Under the pieces are notes generated by a model, which searched no databases, was not told where the DNA came from, and was given only the letters and a program-made list of their open reading frames with translations. Both the position numbers and the translations under genes were made by a program. Shown here one piece after another: positions 52,153 through 61,770 of a DNA stretch of 64,000 nt (positions are counted from its first letter, which is position 1; the number at the start of each line of letters is the position of its first letter). This stretch comes from Azorinus chamasolen (Eukaryota; Mollusca; Bivalvia; Cardiida; Solecurtidae), in assembly GCA_963576725.1 (NCBI GenBank), contig OY755247.1, positions 11,861,034 to 11,925,033 on the forward strand. The letters run 5' to 3'.

Positions 52153-55100
52153 CTAAAATCACAGTTAGTATTTATTTAACCCTTTCCTTCATACAAACAC
52201 ATTTTCACACATTAGCAAACAGAGTAGTCCCAGATCAGATAGTTCCTATAGGAGCCATCTGATGAGGGTCTGCTCTATTCGATAGTTCTGTTTCTTTACT
52301 TTCCAAAATGGCTATAATTTTCCGCCTTCCATATTTCATTTTATCTATTTTATCCATGAATATCCAGTAGGTATTGAAATTTTGAATACACACAGAACAG
52401 GGAACCGGTCAACGTTCCTTGACCCCTTTACTTGATGAATAGTCATGTAAGACATCGCCCATTATGACTATTAATTAATTCTCAGTGCTAGTATTTAACC
52501 CTTTCCCTTATATAAAAGTGTTTTCACACATTTGCAGACAGAGTAGACCCAGATCAGATGGCTCCTAGAGGAGCCATCTGATCAGGGTCTGCTCTGTTTG
52601 CTAATAGAATTTGATAGATCTGTTTCTTTACTTTCTAAAATGTCTACAATGTTCCAACTTCCATATTTCTATTAACTATTCCGTTAATGAATATTCAGTA
52701 GGTATTGAAATTTGGCCTAAATACAGAACACGGAAAGGGATAAATGCACTGCTATGGTATACAGTCCAAAATCAGATCTGTAAATCATAAGCAAACAAGA
52801 GGGCCGTGATGACCATATATTGCTCATCTAGTAAGTAGGAAAAGTAGTGATCCACTATATACATCTACTATTAATCGTGCTACTGTATTTCACTTTGATA
52901 TAGAAGCATCAAAGGCTCATCCCAAAGAAGTTTGATCAATTTTTATTCTGCAATTCAAGAGAATTAAATTCAAGAAATTATTCTTTGTAATTCATTTTAG
53001 CTCATGTGTCATGTTTATCCCTTTGCTCCATAAATACGCCTTTCTACGCCTTTGCAAACAGAGTAGACCCACATCAGATCAGATGGCTCCTATAGCAGCC
53101 GTCTGATCAGGGTCTGCCCTGTTTGCTTATGATATAATATAGATCTGATTCTACAGTGTCTGCTAGTGCCAAAAACTCCTGTGTCTATATGCTGTTATAA
53201 CAAATTTATGTTATTAGTATTCATGACATCATTATTTCTTACATGAATATTCACAGAGGAAAGGGTTAAATAGCCACATATATAAGTTCGCTACTGGACT
53301 ATCTAAGAATCATTCCTGTGAAGTTTTGCCCAATCCCATTCAGGGGTTTCGAAAGAGATATTGTTTAAAAACTTGTTTATTAAAATCTATTATTAGCTAC
53401 TGTGACCTACTTATACATCTACAGAGGGTGACTGGGTCACCTGATGATTATTCCAGTGAAATATGGTGGAAATCCATTCTGACAGCATTGAAAAGATGCA
53501 TTTACAGAAATTGTTTGTTAAACAGTCTATTTTTTAACTCCTGTGACAAACTTATTACAGTTATACAGCCGACCGCAATGATTTACACAACTCTGAGAGA
53601 CAGTCATCAGAAGACTATTCCTTATAAATTCCACTCAAATTGGACCGTCAGTTTTGGAGAAGAGATTTTTAAAGGTTTTCTACAGTTATATAAGGAAATC
53701 TAGTCCCACCAATGGCGGCCATGTTTTTTTAGATATAAAAATGAGTTCAGCAATTTAACAGAGAGTCAAAAGAAGACTATTCCTATCAAATATTCTATTT
53801 TGAGCACTGGTGTTGGAAAAAAAGATTTTACTTTTGGTTGCCATGGCAACCAGAGTTCTACATGGATCCAGCTTTAGCAATTTTGATATAGCATGATGCT
53901 TAGGTCATTTATGTAAAATTTGGTTACATTCTGCCTTGTAGTTTCAGAGCAGATGTCATTTAATTAAAGCAATTGTTGATGGACGGAAGGACAGACGCCG
54001 GACAAAAGCTCACCTGAGCCAACTCAAAAATCACACACATCTGTACTACTAACCCTTGGCAGTTGATTCTTGAATATCCTTAAATTTGTTTAAAACAGGA
54101 TTGTCCTTATCTGCCTGGAGTTTTAACACGTCCATAGAAGGATTTGGAGAGGAACTTTCTCCCACTGGATCACCCACTGACTGGATAGGCTGTCTTTCCT
54201 TTATGTTCATGTCATACACATTTGAGTTACTGCTGCTGCTGACTAGAGATGAAACTGAGCTTGTGTCCGTCAGGGAACCTCGAGAACTGGAGACCTGTAT
54301 AGGCTGTAATTCTTCATCTGTGTCTGAATCAAGCAAAACAGTAAAATCCCTATAAAGCAATCACTCAAAAGGTCAGTAACTATTGTCCTGCATTGCATTA
54401 AAACCTATTCCTTCATACCTTTCGATGCCTGTGTAAAAGTCAACTTTTGAAATCATTGTCATAAACAGAGCATTTGCTCTAAAGGAGCAAATGCTCTATC
54501 ACAATAATTTCAAAACTACAGAATTCTAATTTGTTTCTAGTAAATGGTCCTATCTGTAGATTTATTGAAAGAGGTTGAGTTTAAAAAAATAGCCTATGAG
54601 GAAATTGTTCAAAGAATGTTTATTCAGTAAGTGGTCACATTTGAACCCTTTACTCCATGAATATTCATGTAGGAAATAATGACATCATGAATAATCAATA
54701 GATTAATTTTCTAAACATATTAATGTATGACCATAGCTGTAACTGTTGAATCATAATCAACTAGAAAATTGTGTCTGTAAGACACAGTGATGCCCCTGTG
54801 TAGGTGCTTGCCTAGCTGCACGTAAACTTTCTAAGTCATTTGACCTTGGGCTTGTGGGCAGCATGGGATGGGTGTGCAATGAAAGCATGGATGGTGTTTA
54901 ATGTGTATATGCAATTCCATGGCAATAGCTACAGTGGTTAGGGAGGTATAAGACAATGAAAAAATTGTGACAAAAAACTGCACGTAAATGTGACAACCAA
55001 CTGCACGTAAAATTTCCAAGTCATTTGACCTCGACCTTGGGCTTGCGGGCAGCATGGTTGGGTTGCCAAATGATAGCAGAGATGATAATTGATGTAATTG

Positions 55101-58100
55101 ACTGCAGGAGCCATCTGATCTGGCTCTATCCTGTTTGTAATGGCATAGAAAGTTGTATTTATGGAGTAAAGGATTAATCTACAAAAAGTATTCCATATGT
55201 AATGCAACTGACATTGATTCATGCCATTAACCCTTTCCCTGTTCTATATTTAGCCCAAATTTCAATACCTACTGAATATTCATTAACAAAATAGTTACAA
55301 ATAAATATGAAAGGTGGACCATTGTGGACATTTTAGAAAGCAAAGAAACAGATCTTTCAAATTCTATTAGCAAACAGAGCAGACCCTGATCAGACGGCTC
55401 CTCTAGGAGCCGTCTGATCTGGGTCTACTCTGTTTGCAAATGCGTGAAAACACGTTTATATGAGGGAAAGGGTTAATACATGCGGAGAAATATAATTTCA
55501 AGGTAAAATAAACGCTGCTTTAAGATCAACACAATGATACCAAATAAATGTGTCATTGTCTTATGAAAACCCTGTTTGAAACACAGTTGATGGTTGGAAC
55601 TTAACAACATATGTTTGTAAAAAGCATGCACTAAATGGTTGCTAGCCCATAATTCTGACCTTGACTAACACCACTAAAAACTTGCAGCTTCATGAGATAA
55701 GTAAGCATGCCAGTATTACTTCTTTATTTCTACATCAAACAAACCCTTTGTTGTGATCACTCTTTAAAATCATCTCAGGAAATACGGAATCTAAGCCAGT
55801 CATACCAGTCCATACACCTTGCCAAATGTAATTAATATGTAATTAATATTATTCAATTTTGTTGAATGACAGATTTCTGGTTCTTGTTGAAGAATGGAAG
55901 TGATTAAAATTTGCTCGGCATCTTATGCCCATGGACATCAGAACTGCTGCAGTAATCAATATACCTGAAAGAGACACTTGTTGTAAACAGGCTAGACCTT
56001 GTAGGAGCCATCTTATCAGGAAAACTATGCTTACTTATGGAATTATATGATTCTAGCCGGGTTAAAGGCTAAAGCAGAACATTTCTTGTCAGTAATTCAA
56101 ATACCAACATTCTGAAGTTATGGGATTTCTAGCTGTGATTAAAACTAGCTGTGTCCATGTGCTGTTATAACAATTAATAACAAAGATATAACAATTAATA
56201 CAATATAATACAATTACATTTATATAGCGCTAAAATTATTATGCAATATTCACTTGTGTTTTACATATTCCTATTTTCAAAGCTCTCAAGATGTGTTAGT
56301 TGAGGAACACACTGAAAAGATAAGTCTTAAGTTTGGCTCTGAATTGGTGTTCACTTTGTAAGCACTTAAGGTCTTTTGGAAGTCCATTCCACCATATCGG
56401 ACCAACCACAGCTATGGAACGATCAGCCAATTTCGTTCTGTTTCTGGGAATGTTTAAGTTAATTTGGTCTGTTCATCTTAGTCTATATTTTGGTTGTTGC
56501 TGACATCATCTCTTGTATAAGTCAGCAGCGTAGCTGAATCCAAATGCAATGTACGCACTGTGGCTATTGGGACATGCTCCCCCGTGAACATTTAGAATTG
56601 TATAGTTTTTAAACCACTGTGATAAATAGAGCATTTGCTCCTATAGGAGCAAATGCTCTATTTATCACAATGGTTTCAAAAGATGACTTTATGTCAAGTC
56701 TACCTCCTGAACTTTCGAACTTTGTTCCGTTTTGGTCATAATAATGTTTTCACCTTTCAAATTGATGTTACGCACGTGCGTAAGTGCGTATCGCTAGCTA
56801 CGGGCCTGTAAGTATTCATGGAGTAAAGGGTTTAAACCCTTTCATTTTTCAATATTCATGTGAGAAATAAGGATATCATGAACATGTATAAGATGAATTA
56901 TAATGTAAAGGATTCGTGTTTGCTTTGACAAGAACTGTTGAATCAGATCTATACCATGTTCAAAGCAAACAGAGCAGACACTGATCAGACCGCTCCTATA
57001 GGAGCCGTCCGATCTGGATCTACTCTGTTTGCGAATGCCTGAAAAAGAGTTTATATGAGGGAAAGGCAAAACATTTCTTGTCAGTAATTCAAATACCAAC
57101 ATTTTGAAGTTTCTCGGTAAGTATTTCCATCTGATCAGGCTCTGCTCTGTCTGCTTATGAAATACTATAGATCTGACTCTACAGTTTTGGCAATGACCTG
57201 CAGCTCCTCTATTCCAGTGTCATTATAAAGATGATCTAATTAGTATTCATGATGTCATTATATCTGAATATTCATTAAGTAAAGACTTAAAGTTAAACAA
57301 CTAAGCATAAAATAAATACTAACTAATTGTCCATTTATTCAGAAAGGTTGGCAAGGAGTGAGATTGTTCCTGCAGGTCTCCCATTCCTAATTCAATATTC
57401 TTGCTCTTAAAAGCCTCATCTTTGTTGTCCCTGGAGCTTGCCATGTTAAGGTTATTGCTTCGCATCCTGTTATCTGGCTTGGCACCTGAAAAAGAGTGTA
57501 TGTCAAGTACCGTAAAGCCTCGCTGCAACAATCACTCAAAGTAAGTCTAATTCGTATTTTTAAACCAATGGTAGCTTAATGCAGGACAGAAGTTATTCAA
57601 AAAGCTCCTACAGGAGCTTTCTGCATTACTTTTGCCCTATATTAAGCAAACTGGTGTTAAACTGTTAAGCAAACTGGTATACAACACTATAGTGCTATTC
57701 CAAGATACATCTAATCAAATATAATATTGGTATTCCTAGGTGTAGCTTAGAAGAAAGCACCAGAAATATAAGTATGACTGAGGGTCCTGATGCTGTGAAC
57801 ATTTCGAGGGCTTGGTACAAAACTATTGTAACTCCTTCACAAAGTGAAGGAGTTACAATAGTTTTGCACCAAGCCCTCAATTTGTGCTAGGTTATTCCAA
57901 AATCCATACATGCATGTCAGAGTTACAGAACTTCGTTCCCAATGTACAACCCTGACATATATGTATTGGACCTGGGTCTTGCATGTGACATGTTGCCGTG
58001 AATATTTGTGCCTGATATTTCAAAAATCCATACATGCATGTCACAGTTACAGAGTGTATATGAAAGTGGGAAGTAATAACTTTTGGTCCCAAAGTGCAGC

Positions 58101-60587
58101 CTTGATCTTTGAGGGAAGGATGTCAGTCTTATGCTCAACATGTTATTGCAAAATCCATACATGCATATAAGCATTACAGAACAGATGCAAACAAGAGCAC
58201 CACAAGCGGGTGCAACGCTCGTCTGTCGTCATTGTCAAGATGAACATGCATACCAAAAATGAAGGTTGTAAATGAAAAATCTAAGAAGTTATAGTCAATA
58301 TTAAGATTTCAGACGATAACGACGACAATGATGCCGGAGTTATGACAATAGATCGTGATTTCTTCGAAACAGACGAGCTAAAAATGGATGCACAGATGGA
58401 GGAACAGAAAGAAAAGCAGAAAGACAGTTCAAGTACTATATGTCACCCTTTATTCAAAGGGCATCATAAAAATGTATTTCATGATTTCAAGTAGACAACT
58501 TTTGTTTTTCGCAGATGAAAGTTACTTTATCATGCAACATTACGAAATACAGTCACTTCCTACTAGCATAATATTTTCCACATCGACGCTGTATTTTGTG
58601 AGGTATAGTGCATGTGTACTGACCCCACTGGGATGCAAGTTTGGTTCAGCCAAAAGGAGGAAAACAGAAGGACGTAAAAGGCATAATTAAACATAAACAT
58701 CAAATTTAACACATTTGCTCACCTTTGCCTCAACTATTTGTCCAGATAAAATGATTAAATCAAGTTTGTTTATGTTGTAAAAGTCGATGACGTTACTGTA
58801 CGCCCACATGACATCACATATATCGCACTTACATTTATTTTCATTCAGGGGACGAAACCGCTTTAGCAATCTTTCTTTTTCTTCATTTTCTCCATTTTCC
58901 TGGGTGTTGCATGATAAAAGAATTACTATGCTAGTATATTGGAAGTTAAGCTGTATTTCGGCTCGTCAGAAAAGTAGTTAAATGCTCGCCAATGCTCGCA
59001 TTTAACAACTTTTCAAACTCCACAAAATACAGCTGAACTTCCAAACTACTAGCATAGTAATTCTTATTTACTCTTCCATGTGAGAAATAATGTCATCATT
59101 AATATATGAATTAGATTAATGTTTATAATGATACCTGAACACAGCATTCTGGCTCACATAAAAACTGTGGTATCAGATCTATATTATACTATAAGCAAAG
59201 AGAGCAGGCTCTGATCAGACAGCTCCTGTAGGAGCAGTGTAATCTGGGTCTACCCTGTTTTGTCTAAAAGGCATTTATATGAAGGAAAGAGTTAAAGCTC
59301 AGTTTTAATGCTATTCACAGAGGTCCAGATGATATGTGTGTGTTAATAAAACATTTTCAAGAATAACTTCTTTATTTCTCCACCAACCCTATGTTGTAGC
59401 CTCTCTTTAGAATTGTCTTGAAGAGACGATACTAAAGAGTGGTAACACCATAGTATTTCGTTGAGAAATGATTCTTTTAGTTCTTTAGTATGCACGTTTA
59501 TCTGTTCAATATATTAGACCTCACCTTCAGTCTCAATTGTTCTTATGAAAGCAACAGCATCATCCATTTTCAACCGCTCCAACATTGTTCTCAAATCTTC
59601 CAGATCATAGTCATGTTGATGAAGCCAATGTAAAAACCCTTTTCCAGACTCCTTGGAATTATCTAACAGGAAAAAGAAATAAAGATAACTAGAAAACTGA
59701 CTCAGTCAGAGAGGGCCCTACAGACGATCATTTGTTGAATGTGGCAATTTTGATAAATAAAGGACAGATAACTCTGGACATGGTGATCTCATTAAACCCA
59801 CAAACTATAGGTATCTTCCTCTCATAGTCATAATACTAAGTATATGCCCTTAATATGAGCCAAATATGTAAAGTACTGTTTGAAGAATCACTTCACATCC
59901 AAAGTGTTGACCAAATTTTATGGCATTTTGGATGAATCAAGGGCATATAACTCTAGACATAGCTAACTGATTCAAGCCAAAAACAATAGGGGTCTTCCTC
60001 ATGTGATACTAAGCATATGCCCTTAATATGAAACCAATAAATAAAGTACTATTTGTGTTATCACGCTTCATCGAAAGGTTTTGTTCAAAATTGTCAAATA
60101 AAAATTAGCCACATACAATAGATGAGAACAAAAGATCTTTTGTTCCCATAGTCACATAAACAGGAATTGTTAGCTTGGACAGACAGACTGACGGACAGAC
60201 AGAAAATGTGATTCCTATACGACTCCTGTATTTTCAATGCAGAGCCCTTATAATAACTTCTGAAACAATATGAAAATAGTTTATAATTATCAACCCCCAC
60301 CTAGCCCATATTCTTCAAAAATAGAGAGATATGCTTGAAACACTATGCCAAATGAAAGGTATTTGCATAGAGTCAGGTGTTTTTCCTTCTGTTAAATTTT
60401 AAAAGATAAGATCCATGCAGGTGCTTACCTATTTTGTCTATTTCATCAGCGGTAATATCCAAATTAATATTTTCATCATCAGCTATTGCCATCCATATGA
60501 CTTCATCATCTTCAGTTTTCTTCTCCAACTCTTTTCCAAGTCGCTTATACGAACTTCCCTTCAGTAACTTCAATGACTTGCCAGAGC
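51212..60587 (-). CDS. Death-domain-like gene with repeated acidic/Gln-rich tail (5' incomplete)
   Basis: I do not recognise a named gene. Five minus-strand exons join in one frame: 60587-60429, 59662-59525, 57485-57324, 54323-54054 and 52152-51212, about 555 residues. Every visible internal border is phase 1, so exons are symmetric. Exons 1-2 together resemble a death domain: a Trp-Met-Ala-Ile-Ala helix, DITADEIDKI, SKESGKGFLHWLHQH, then LEDLRTMLERLKMDDAVAFI, matching the Trp / DEI..I / LL..W / L..L..l..D pattern of the fold. Death domains mediate homotypic assembly in innate-immune and cell-death signalling; the exact role here is unknown. The tail is disordered: Ser runs, QPIQ repeats, and an 84-residue block present twice plus a weak third trace in exon 4. 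No transmembrane segment seen. The first visible exon needs an upstream phase-1 exon that I could not find. Confidence 0.7.
51450..51945. repeat. Coding tandem duplication, period about 252 bp
   Basis: Landmarks: GGAATTGTCCCATAATTTGT (about 51920) and GGAATTGTCTCATAATTTGT (about 51668); CCAAGAGCCGAAGG occurs twice. The frame is preserved, and several differences between copies change an amino acid conservatively (Gln/Asn, Val/Ile, Tyr/Phe), suggesting constraint. Confidence 0.88.
52176..52412 (+). mobile_element. TTAA MITE, subfamily A
   Basis: TTAACCCTTTCCTTCATACA begins only 23 bp upstream (in transcription sense) of the last exon of the minus-strand gene; apex TTCCTATAGGAG near 52248; right end decayed to GGAACCGGTCAA. 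Confidence 0.85.
52495..52743 (+). mobile_element. TTAA MITE, subfamily A, full length (249 bp)
   Basis: TTAACCCTTTCCCTTATATA; apex CTCCTAGAGGAG near 52569; right end mutated to GGAAAGGGATAA. Confidence 0.9.
52796..54025 (+). mobile_element. Pearl-like element in an intron of the minus-strand gene
   Basis: CAAGAGGGCCGTGATGACC at the left, core copies keyed on GAGAGTCA.AAGAAGACTATTCC (about 53600 and 53760), and a right end GGACGGAAGGACAGACGCCG + CAAAAGCTCACCTGAGCC. A C MITE is nested at 53016-53269. A 125-codon open frame at 53326-53703 runs through the core and is not convincing. Confidence 0.7.
53016..53269 (+). mobile_element. TTAA MITE, subfamily C, nested in the pearl-like element
   Basis: ATCCCTTTGCTCCATAAATA at the left, apex CTCCTATAGCAGC near 53092 with a small GATCA duplication, TTAA at 53266-53269. 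Confidence 0.85.
54054..54323 (-). CDS. Death-domain-like gene, fourth visible exon
   Basis: Acceptor TGCTTGATTCAG, donor GTTAGT (same donor type as the previous exon). Encodes DEELQPIQ, a Ser-rich run, ERQPIQ, and NKFKDIQEST, which echoes TDIQQST of the last exon. A pearl-like element end lies about 30 bp past the donor. Confidence 0.7.
54398..54609 (+). mobile_element. TTAA MITE, subfamily B, decayed
   Basis: TTAAAACCTATTCCTTCATA; arm AACAGAGCATTTGCTC, apex CTCTAAAGGAGC near 54480; right end ATGAGGAAATTGTTC. Confidence 0.78.
54645..55176 (-). mobile_element. Subfamily C MITE split by family F
   Basis: ACCCTTTACTCCATGAATAT on the left, then family F from 54761 to about 55090, then AGGAGCCATCTGATCTGGCT and TATGGAGTAAAGGATTAA (end 55176). 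Confidence 0.75.
54761..55090 (+). repeat. Family F repeat, copy 2, with internal duplication
   Basis: CTAGAAAATTGTGTCTGTAA opens it; GCACGTAAA..TTCCAAGTCATTTGACCT occurs twice (about 54820 and 55005), each followed by GGGCTTG.GGGCAGCATG. Opposite orientation to 23440-23622. Confidence 0.75.
55227..55476 (-). mobile_element. TTAA MITE, subfamily A (reverse), full length (250 bp)
   Basis: TTAACCCTTTCCCTGTTCTA to GAGGGAAAGGGTTAA; apex CTCCTCTAGGAG near 55403 with perfectly matched GACGG / CCGTC around it. Confidence 0.94.
55477..56194. other. Unassigned intron sequence with repeat debris
   Basis: A family E fragment (TTCTTTATTTCTACATCAAA) at about 55720-55800 and a decayed C-type MITE at about 55990-56190. 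A possible minus-strand exon near 55963 was considered and not accepted. Confidence 0.35.
56195..56560 (-). pseudogene. L2/CR1-like LINE 3' end remnant
   Basis: On the minus strand, the frame RTKLADRSIAVVGPIWWNGL followed by PKDLKCLQSEHQFRAKLKTY (56455 to about 56310) matches the conserved 'GP.LWN.LP..L......F...LKT.LF' end of LINE reverse transcriptases. A stop lies just upstream of TDQINLNIPRN. It is followed by GCGCTATATAAATGTAATTG, a typical 3' end of L2/CR1-type elements, and an AATTGTATTATATTG tail. Only the last 50 or so codons survive. Confidence 0.8.
56588..56697 (-). mobile_element. Subfamily B hairpin, flanks replaced
   Basis: TTTAGAATTGTATAG, the B hairpin with apex CTCCTATAGGAG near 56645, then AAGATGACTTT. 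Ends lost. Confidence 0.8.
56829..57069 (-). mobile_element. C/A-type MITE (reverse)
   Basis: TTTAAACCCTTTCATTTTTC; apex CTCCTATAGGAG near 56998; C-type left, A-type right (TATATGAGGGAAAGG), a recombinant of the two subfamilies. Confidence 0.8.
57129..57291 (+). mobile_element. Subfamily C MITE, right half
   Basis: CATCTGATCAGGCTCTGCTC with TATTCATGATGTCATTAT and TTCATTAAGTAAAGACTTAA; the left arm is missing. Lies 33 bp from the third exon. Confidence 0.7.
57324..57485 (-). CDS. Death-domain-like gene, third visible exon
   Basis: Acceptor CTCTTTTTCAG, donor GTTAGT. Encodes a polar segment (AKPDNRMRSNNLNMASSRD...LPTFLNKWTI). Without splicing the frame ends at TAG 57321-57319. The phase match with the neighbours favours splicing. 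Confidence 0.65.
57564..57657. mobile_element. Family D' hairpin
   Basis: ACCAATGGTAGCTTAATGCA arm, apex GCTCCTACAGGAGC near 57611, partner TGCATTACTTTTGCCC; terminal TACAGTA ends lost. Confidence 0.8.
57806..57878. repeat. Near-perfect 73-bp palindrome
   Basis: GAGGGCTTGGTACAAAAC pairs with GTTTTGCACCAAGCCCTC; centre CTTCACAAAGTGAAG. A related half (AGAATAGTTTTGCACCAAGT) occurs at about 41628. Confidence 0.9.
57890..58180. repeat. Tandem repeat, three copies, unit about 125 bp
   Basis: AAAATCCATACATGCATGTC.GAGTTACAG recurs at about 57898, 58022 and 58150 with an intervening TTCCCAA / TTGGTCCCAA.GTGCAGCC block. Confidence 0.8.
58192..58384 (+). mobile_element. Core-less pearl-like element
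   Basis: CAAGAGCACCACAAGCGGGT + GCAACGCTCGTCTG at the left and AAACAGACGAGCTAAAA at the right: same start and end logic (CAAGAG ... GAGCTAAAA) as the larger elements but with different hairpin stems and almost no core. Confidence 0.65.
58527..59065. repeat. Dispersed repeat J, copy 2, with inverted end
   Basis: Aligns with 42259-42720 from TTATCATGCAAC through GCTGTATTTCGGCTCGTCAG, then the AATGCTCGCATTTAAC segment inverts the end (ATACAGCTGAACTTCC and ACTAGCATAGTAATTC), forming a terminal foldback. Confidence 0.75.
59067..59296 (-). mobile_element. Subfamily C MITE (reverse)
   Basis: TTTACTCTTCCATGTGAGAA; apex CTCCTGTAGGAGC near 59225; ends GAAGGAAAGAGTTAA. Confidence 0.78.
59320..59515. 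mobile_element. Family E palindromic element
   Basis: GAGGTCCAGATGATATGTG at the left; palindrome around TAGAATTGTCTTGAAGAGAC; ends GCACGTTTATCTG about 10 bp from the donor of the second exon. Confidence 0.7.
59525..59662 (-). CDS. Death-domain-like gene, second visible exon
   Basis: Acceptor TTTCCTGTTAG, donor GTGAGG. Encodes NSKESGKGFLHWLHQHDYD and LEDLRTMLERLKMDDAVAFI, the C-terminal helices of the proposed death domain. Confidence 0.75.
59663..60428. other. Intron of the minus-strand gene
   Basis: Contains two loose copies of a unit with GGACAGATAACTCTGGACAT / GGGCATATAACTCTAGACAT (about 59761 and 59941) and a GGACAGACAGACTGACGG tract near 60177, resembling tandem-core element debris. 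Confidence 0.5.
60429..60587 (-). CDS. Death-domain-like gene, first visible exon
   Basis: Acceptor CTCTGTTAG, donor GTAAGC. Encodes SGKSLKLLKG...IWMAIADDENINLDITADE. It could instead be a first exon starting at an in-frame ATG at 60600, since the frame is open through the acceptor. Confidence 0.65.
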
Positions 60588-60604
60588 CTAACAGAGACAT
60601 ATAT

Positions 60605-60849
60605 TAACAATTTCTCTCATATAGATGCCTTTACATGTTTTTGCAATCAGAGTAGACCCTGATAAAATGCCTCCTGTAGTAGATCAGGGTCTGCTCTGTT
60701 TGCTTATATATAAATAATATAAATTTGAGTCTACAGTTTCTGTCTACAGTTTCTGTCTGAGCCAAAATGTCATGTTCATATGCCATTATAAAATATGATC
60801 CATAAATATTCATGATGTCATTCATTTCTTACATGAATATTGAACAGGT
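60605..60849 (+). mobile_element. Subfamily C/A MITE adjoining an exon
   Basis: TTAACAATTTCTCTCATATA starts 17 bp from the acceptor of the first visible exon; apex CTCCTGTAGTAG near 60674; decayed right end ATTGAACAGGTAAG. Confidence 0.78.
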
Positions 60850-61549
60850 AAGTGACCAGCTAACAGAGGACCCTAGATGAGTGTTCATTACAAATTGACC
60901 CTCAGGCCTCGAAAATTTCTCTAGAAGTCACTCCTCCTAATCACGAGTGATTAGGAATTCTTACTCATCCTCCAGAAAAGTAACTTGTCCTATTTATTCA
61001 GGCAAACACTGATATACTGTCAAATTACTTGAAAATAACTTTGATCAGATTGAGTCATTAATTCGAAAGTAGGCTTAGAATGGTATAACAAATTGTGGGT
61101 ACAAATATGTGGACTTGCGTAAATGGGGCTTTATACATGTATGCTACGCTTTTCTTTTCATTGTTTTCTCTTTCACCCCTCCTGTCGTCATCTCTCCCAC
61201 CACCAAAGAATGTTGTTATCGGTCACCGAATTGTCATTTGGGTTTAACACCAGTGCTCGCGATAAAGCGGTGTTGATATAAACGGGTCTCCCTATTTACC
61301 GGCAAGAACAGTCAAGAACCGACAAGAACAGACAAGAAGTAATAATAATTCCTTTTAAGACTGAAAAATTAGAATAATATATATATATATATATGCACTA
61401 GTATTAAGATAATGATTTAAATGCTAAAAATGCATTTTTGGAGCTTATAAACCCCTAAATATCCCGTAATACCTTTACCGACAAGAGATTCTGCTGACCG
61501 CACATACAGACAAGAAATTCGTAAGCCCTATTGCATAGGACAATGTTCC
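60850..61549. other. Unassigned sequence
   Basis: Small inverted repeat CTAATCACGAGTGATTAG near 60938, a few ACAAGAACAG repeats (61305-61335) and an (AT)n run at 61376-61394. No gene recognised. Confidence 0.4.
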
Positions 61550-61720
61550 TATAAAAATATAATAAAATGTGGGAGGTGGAAAATTGTAGCCATGATAGAA
61601 AGTAAAGAAACATATCTTTCAAATTCCATTAACAAACAGAGCAGATCCTCCTATAGGTCAGATCTGGGTCTCATCTGTTTGCAAATGTGTGAAAGCATGT
61701 TTATATGAAGAAAAGGGTTA
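61550..61720 (-). mobile_element. Subfamily A MITE (reverse), left end missing
   Basis: ATGTGGGAGGTGGAAAATTG; the hairpin is shortened to CTCCTATAGGTCAGATC; ends AGAAAAGGGTTAA. Confidence 0.72.
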
Positions 61721-61770
61721 ATGTACAGTGAAAATCAATGTGAAAACTCCCAAAGGACTTTTAGCCTACA

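Noticed and set aside
53326..53703. 125-codon open frame on the + strand
   Set aside because: Lies within the core of a pearl-like element and contains its repeats; antisense to the intron of the minus-strand gene, with no domain.
55850..55985. Possible extra minus-strand exon after a TCTCTTTCAG acceptor (ILITAAVLMSMGIR)
   Set aside because: About 40 codons open but no phase-1 donor to fit the gene, and a stop follows; not accepted.
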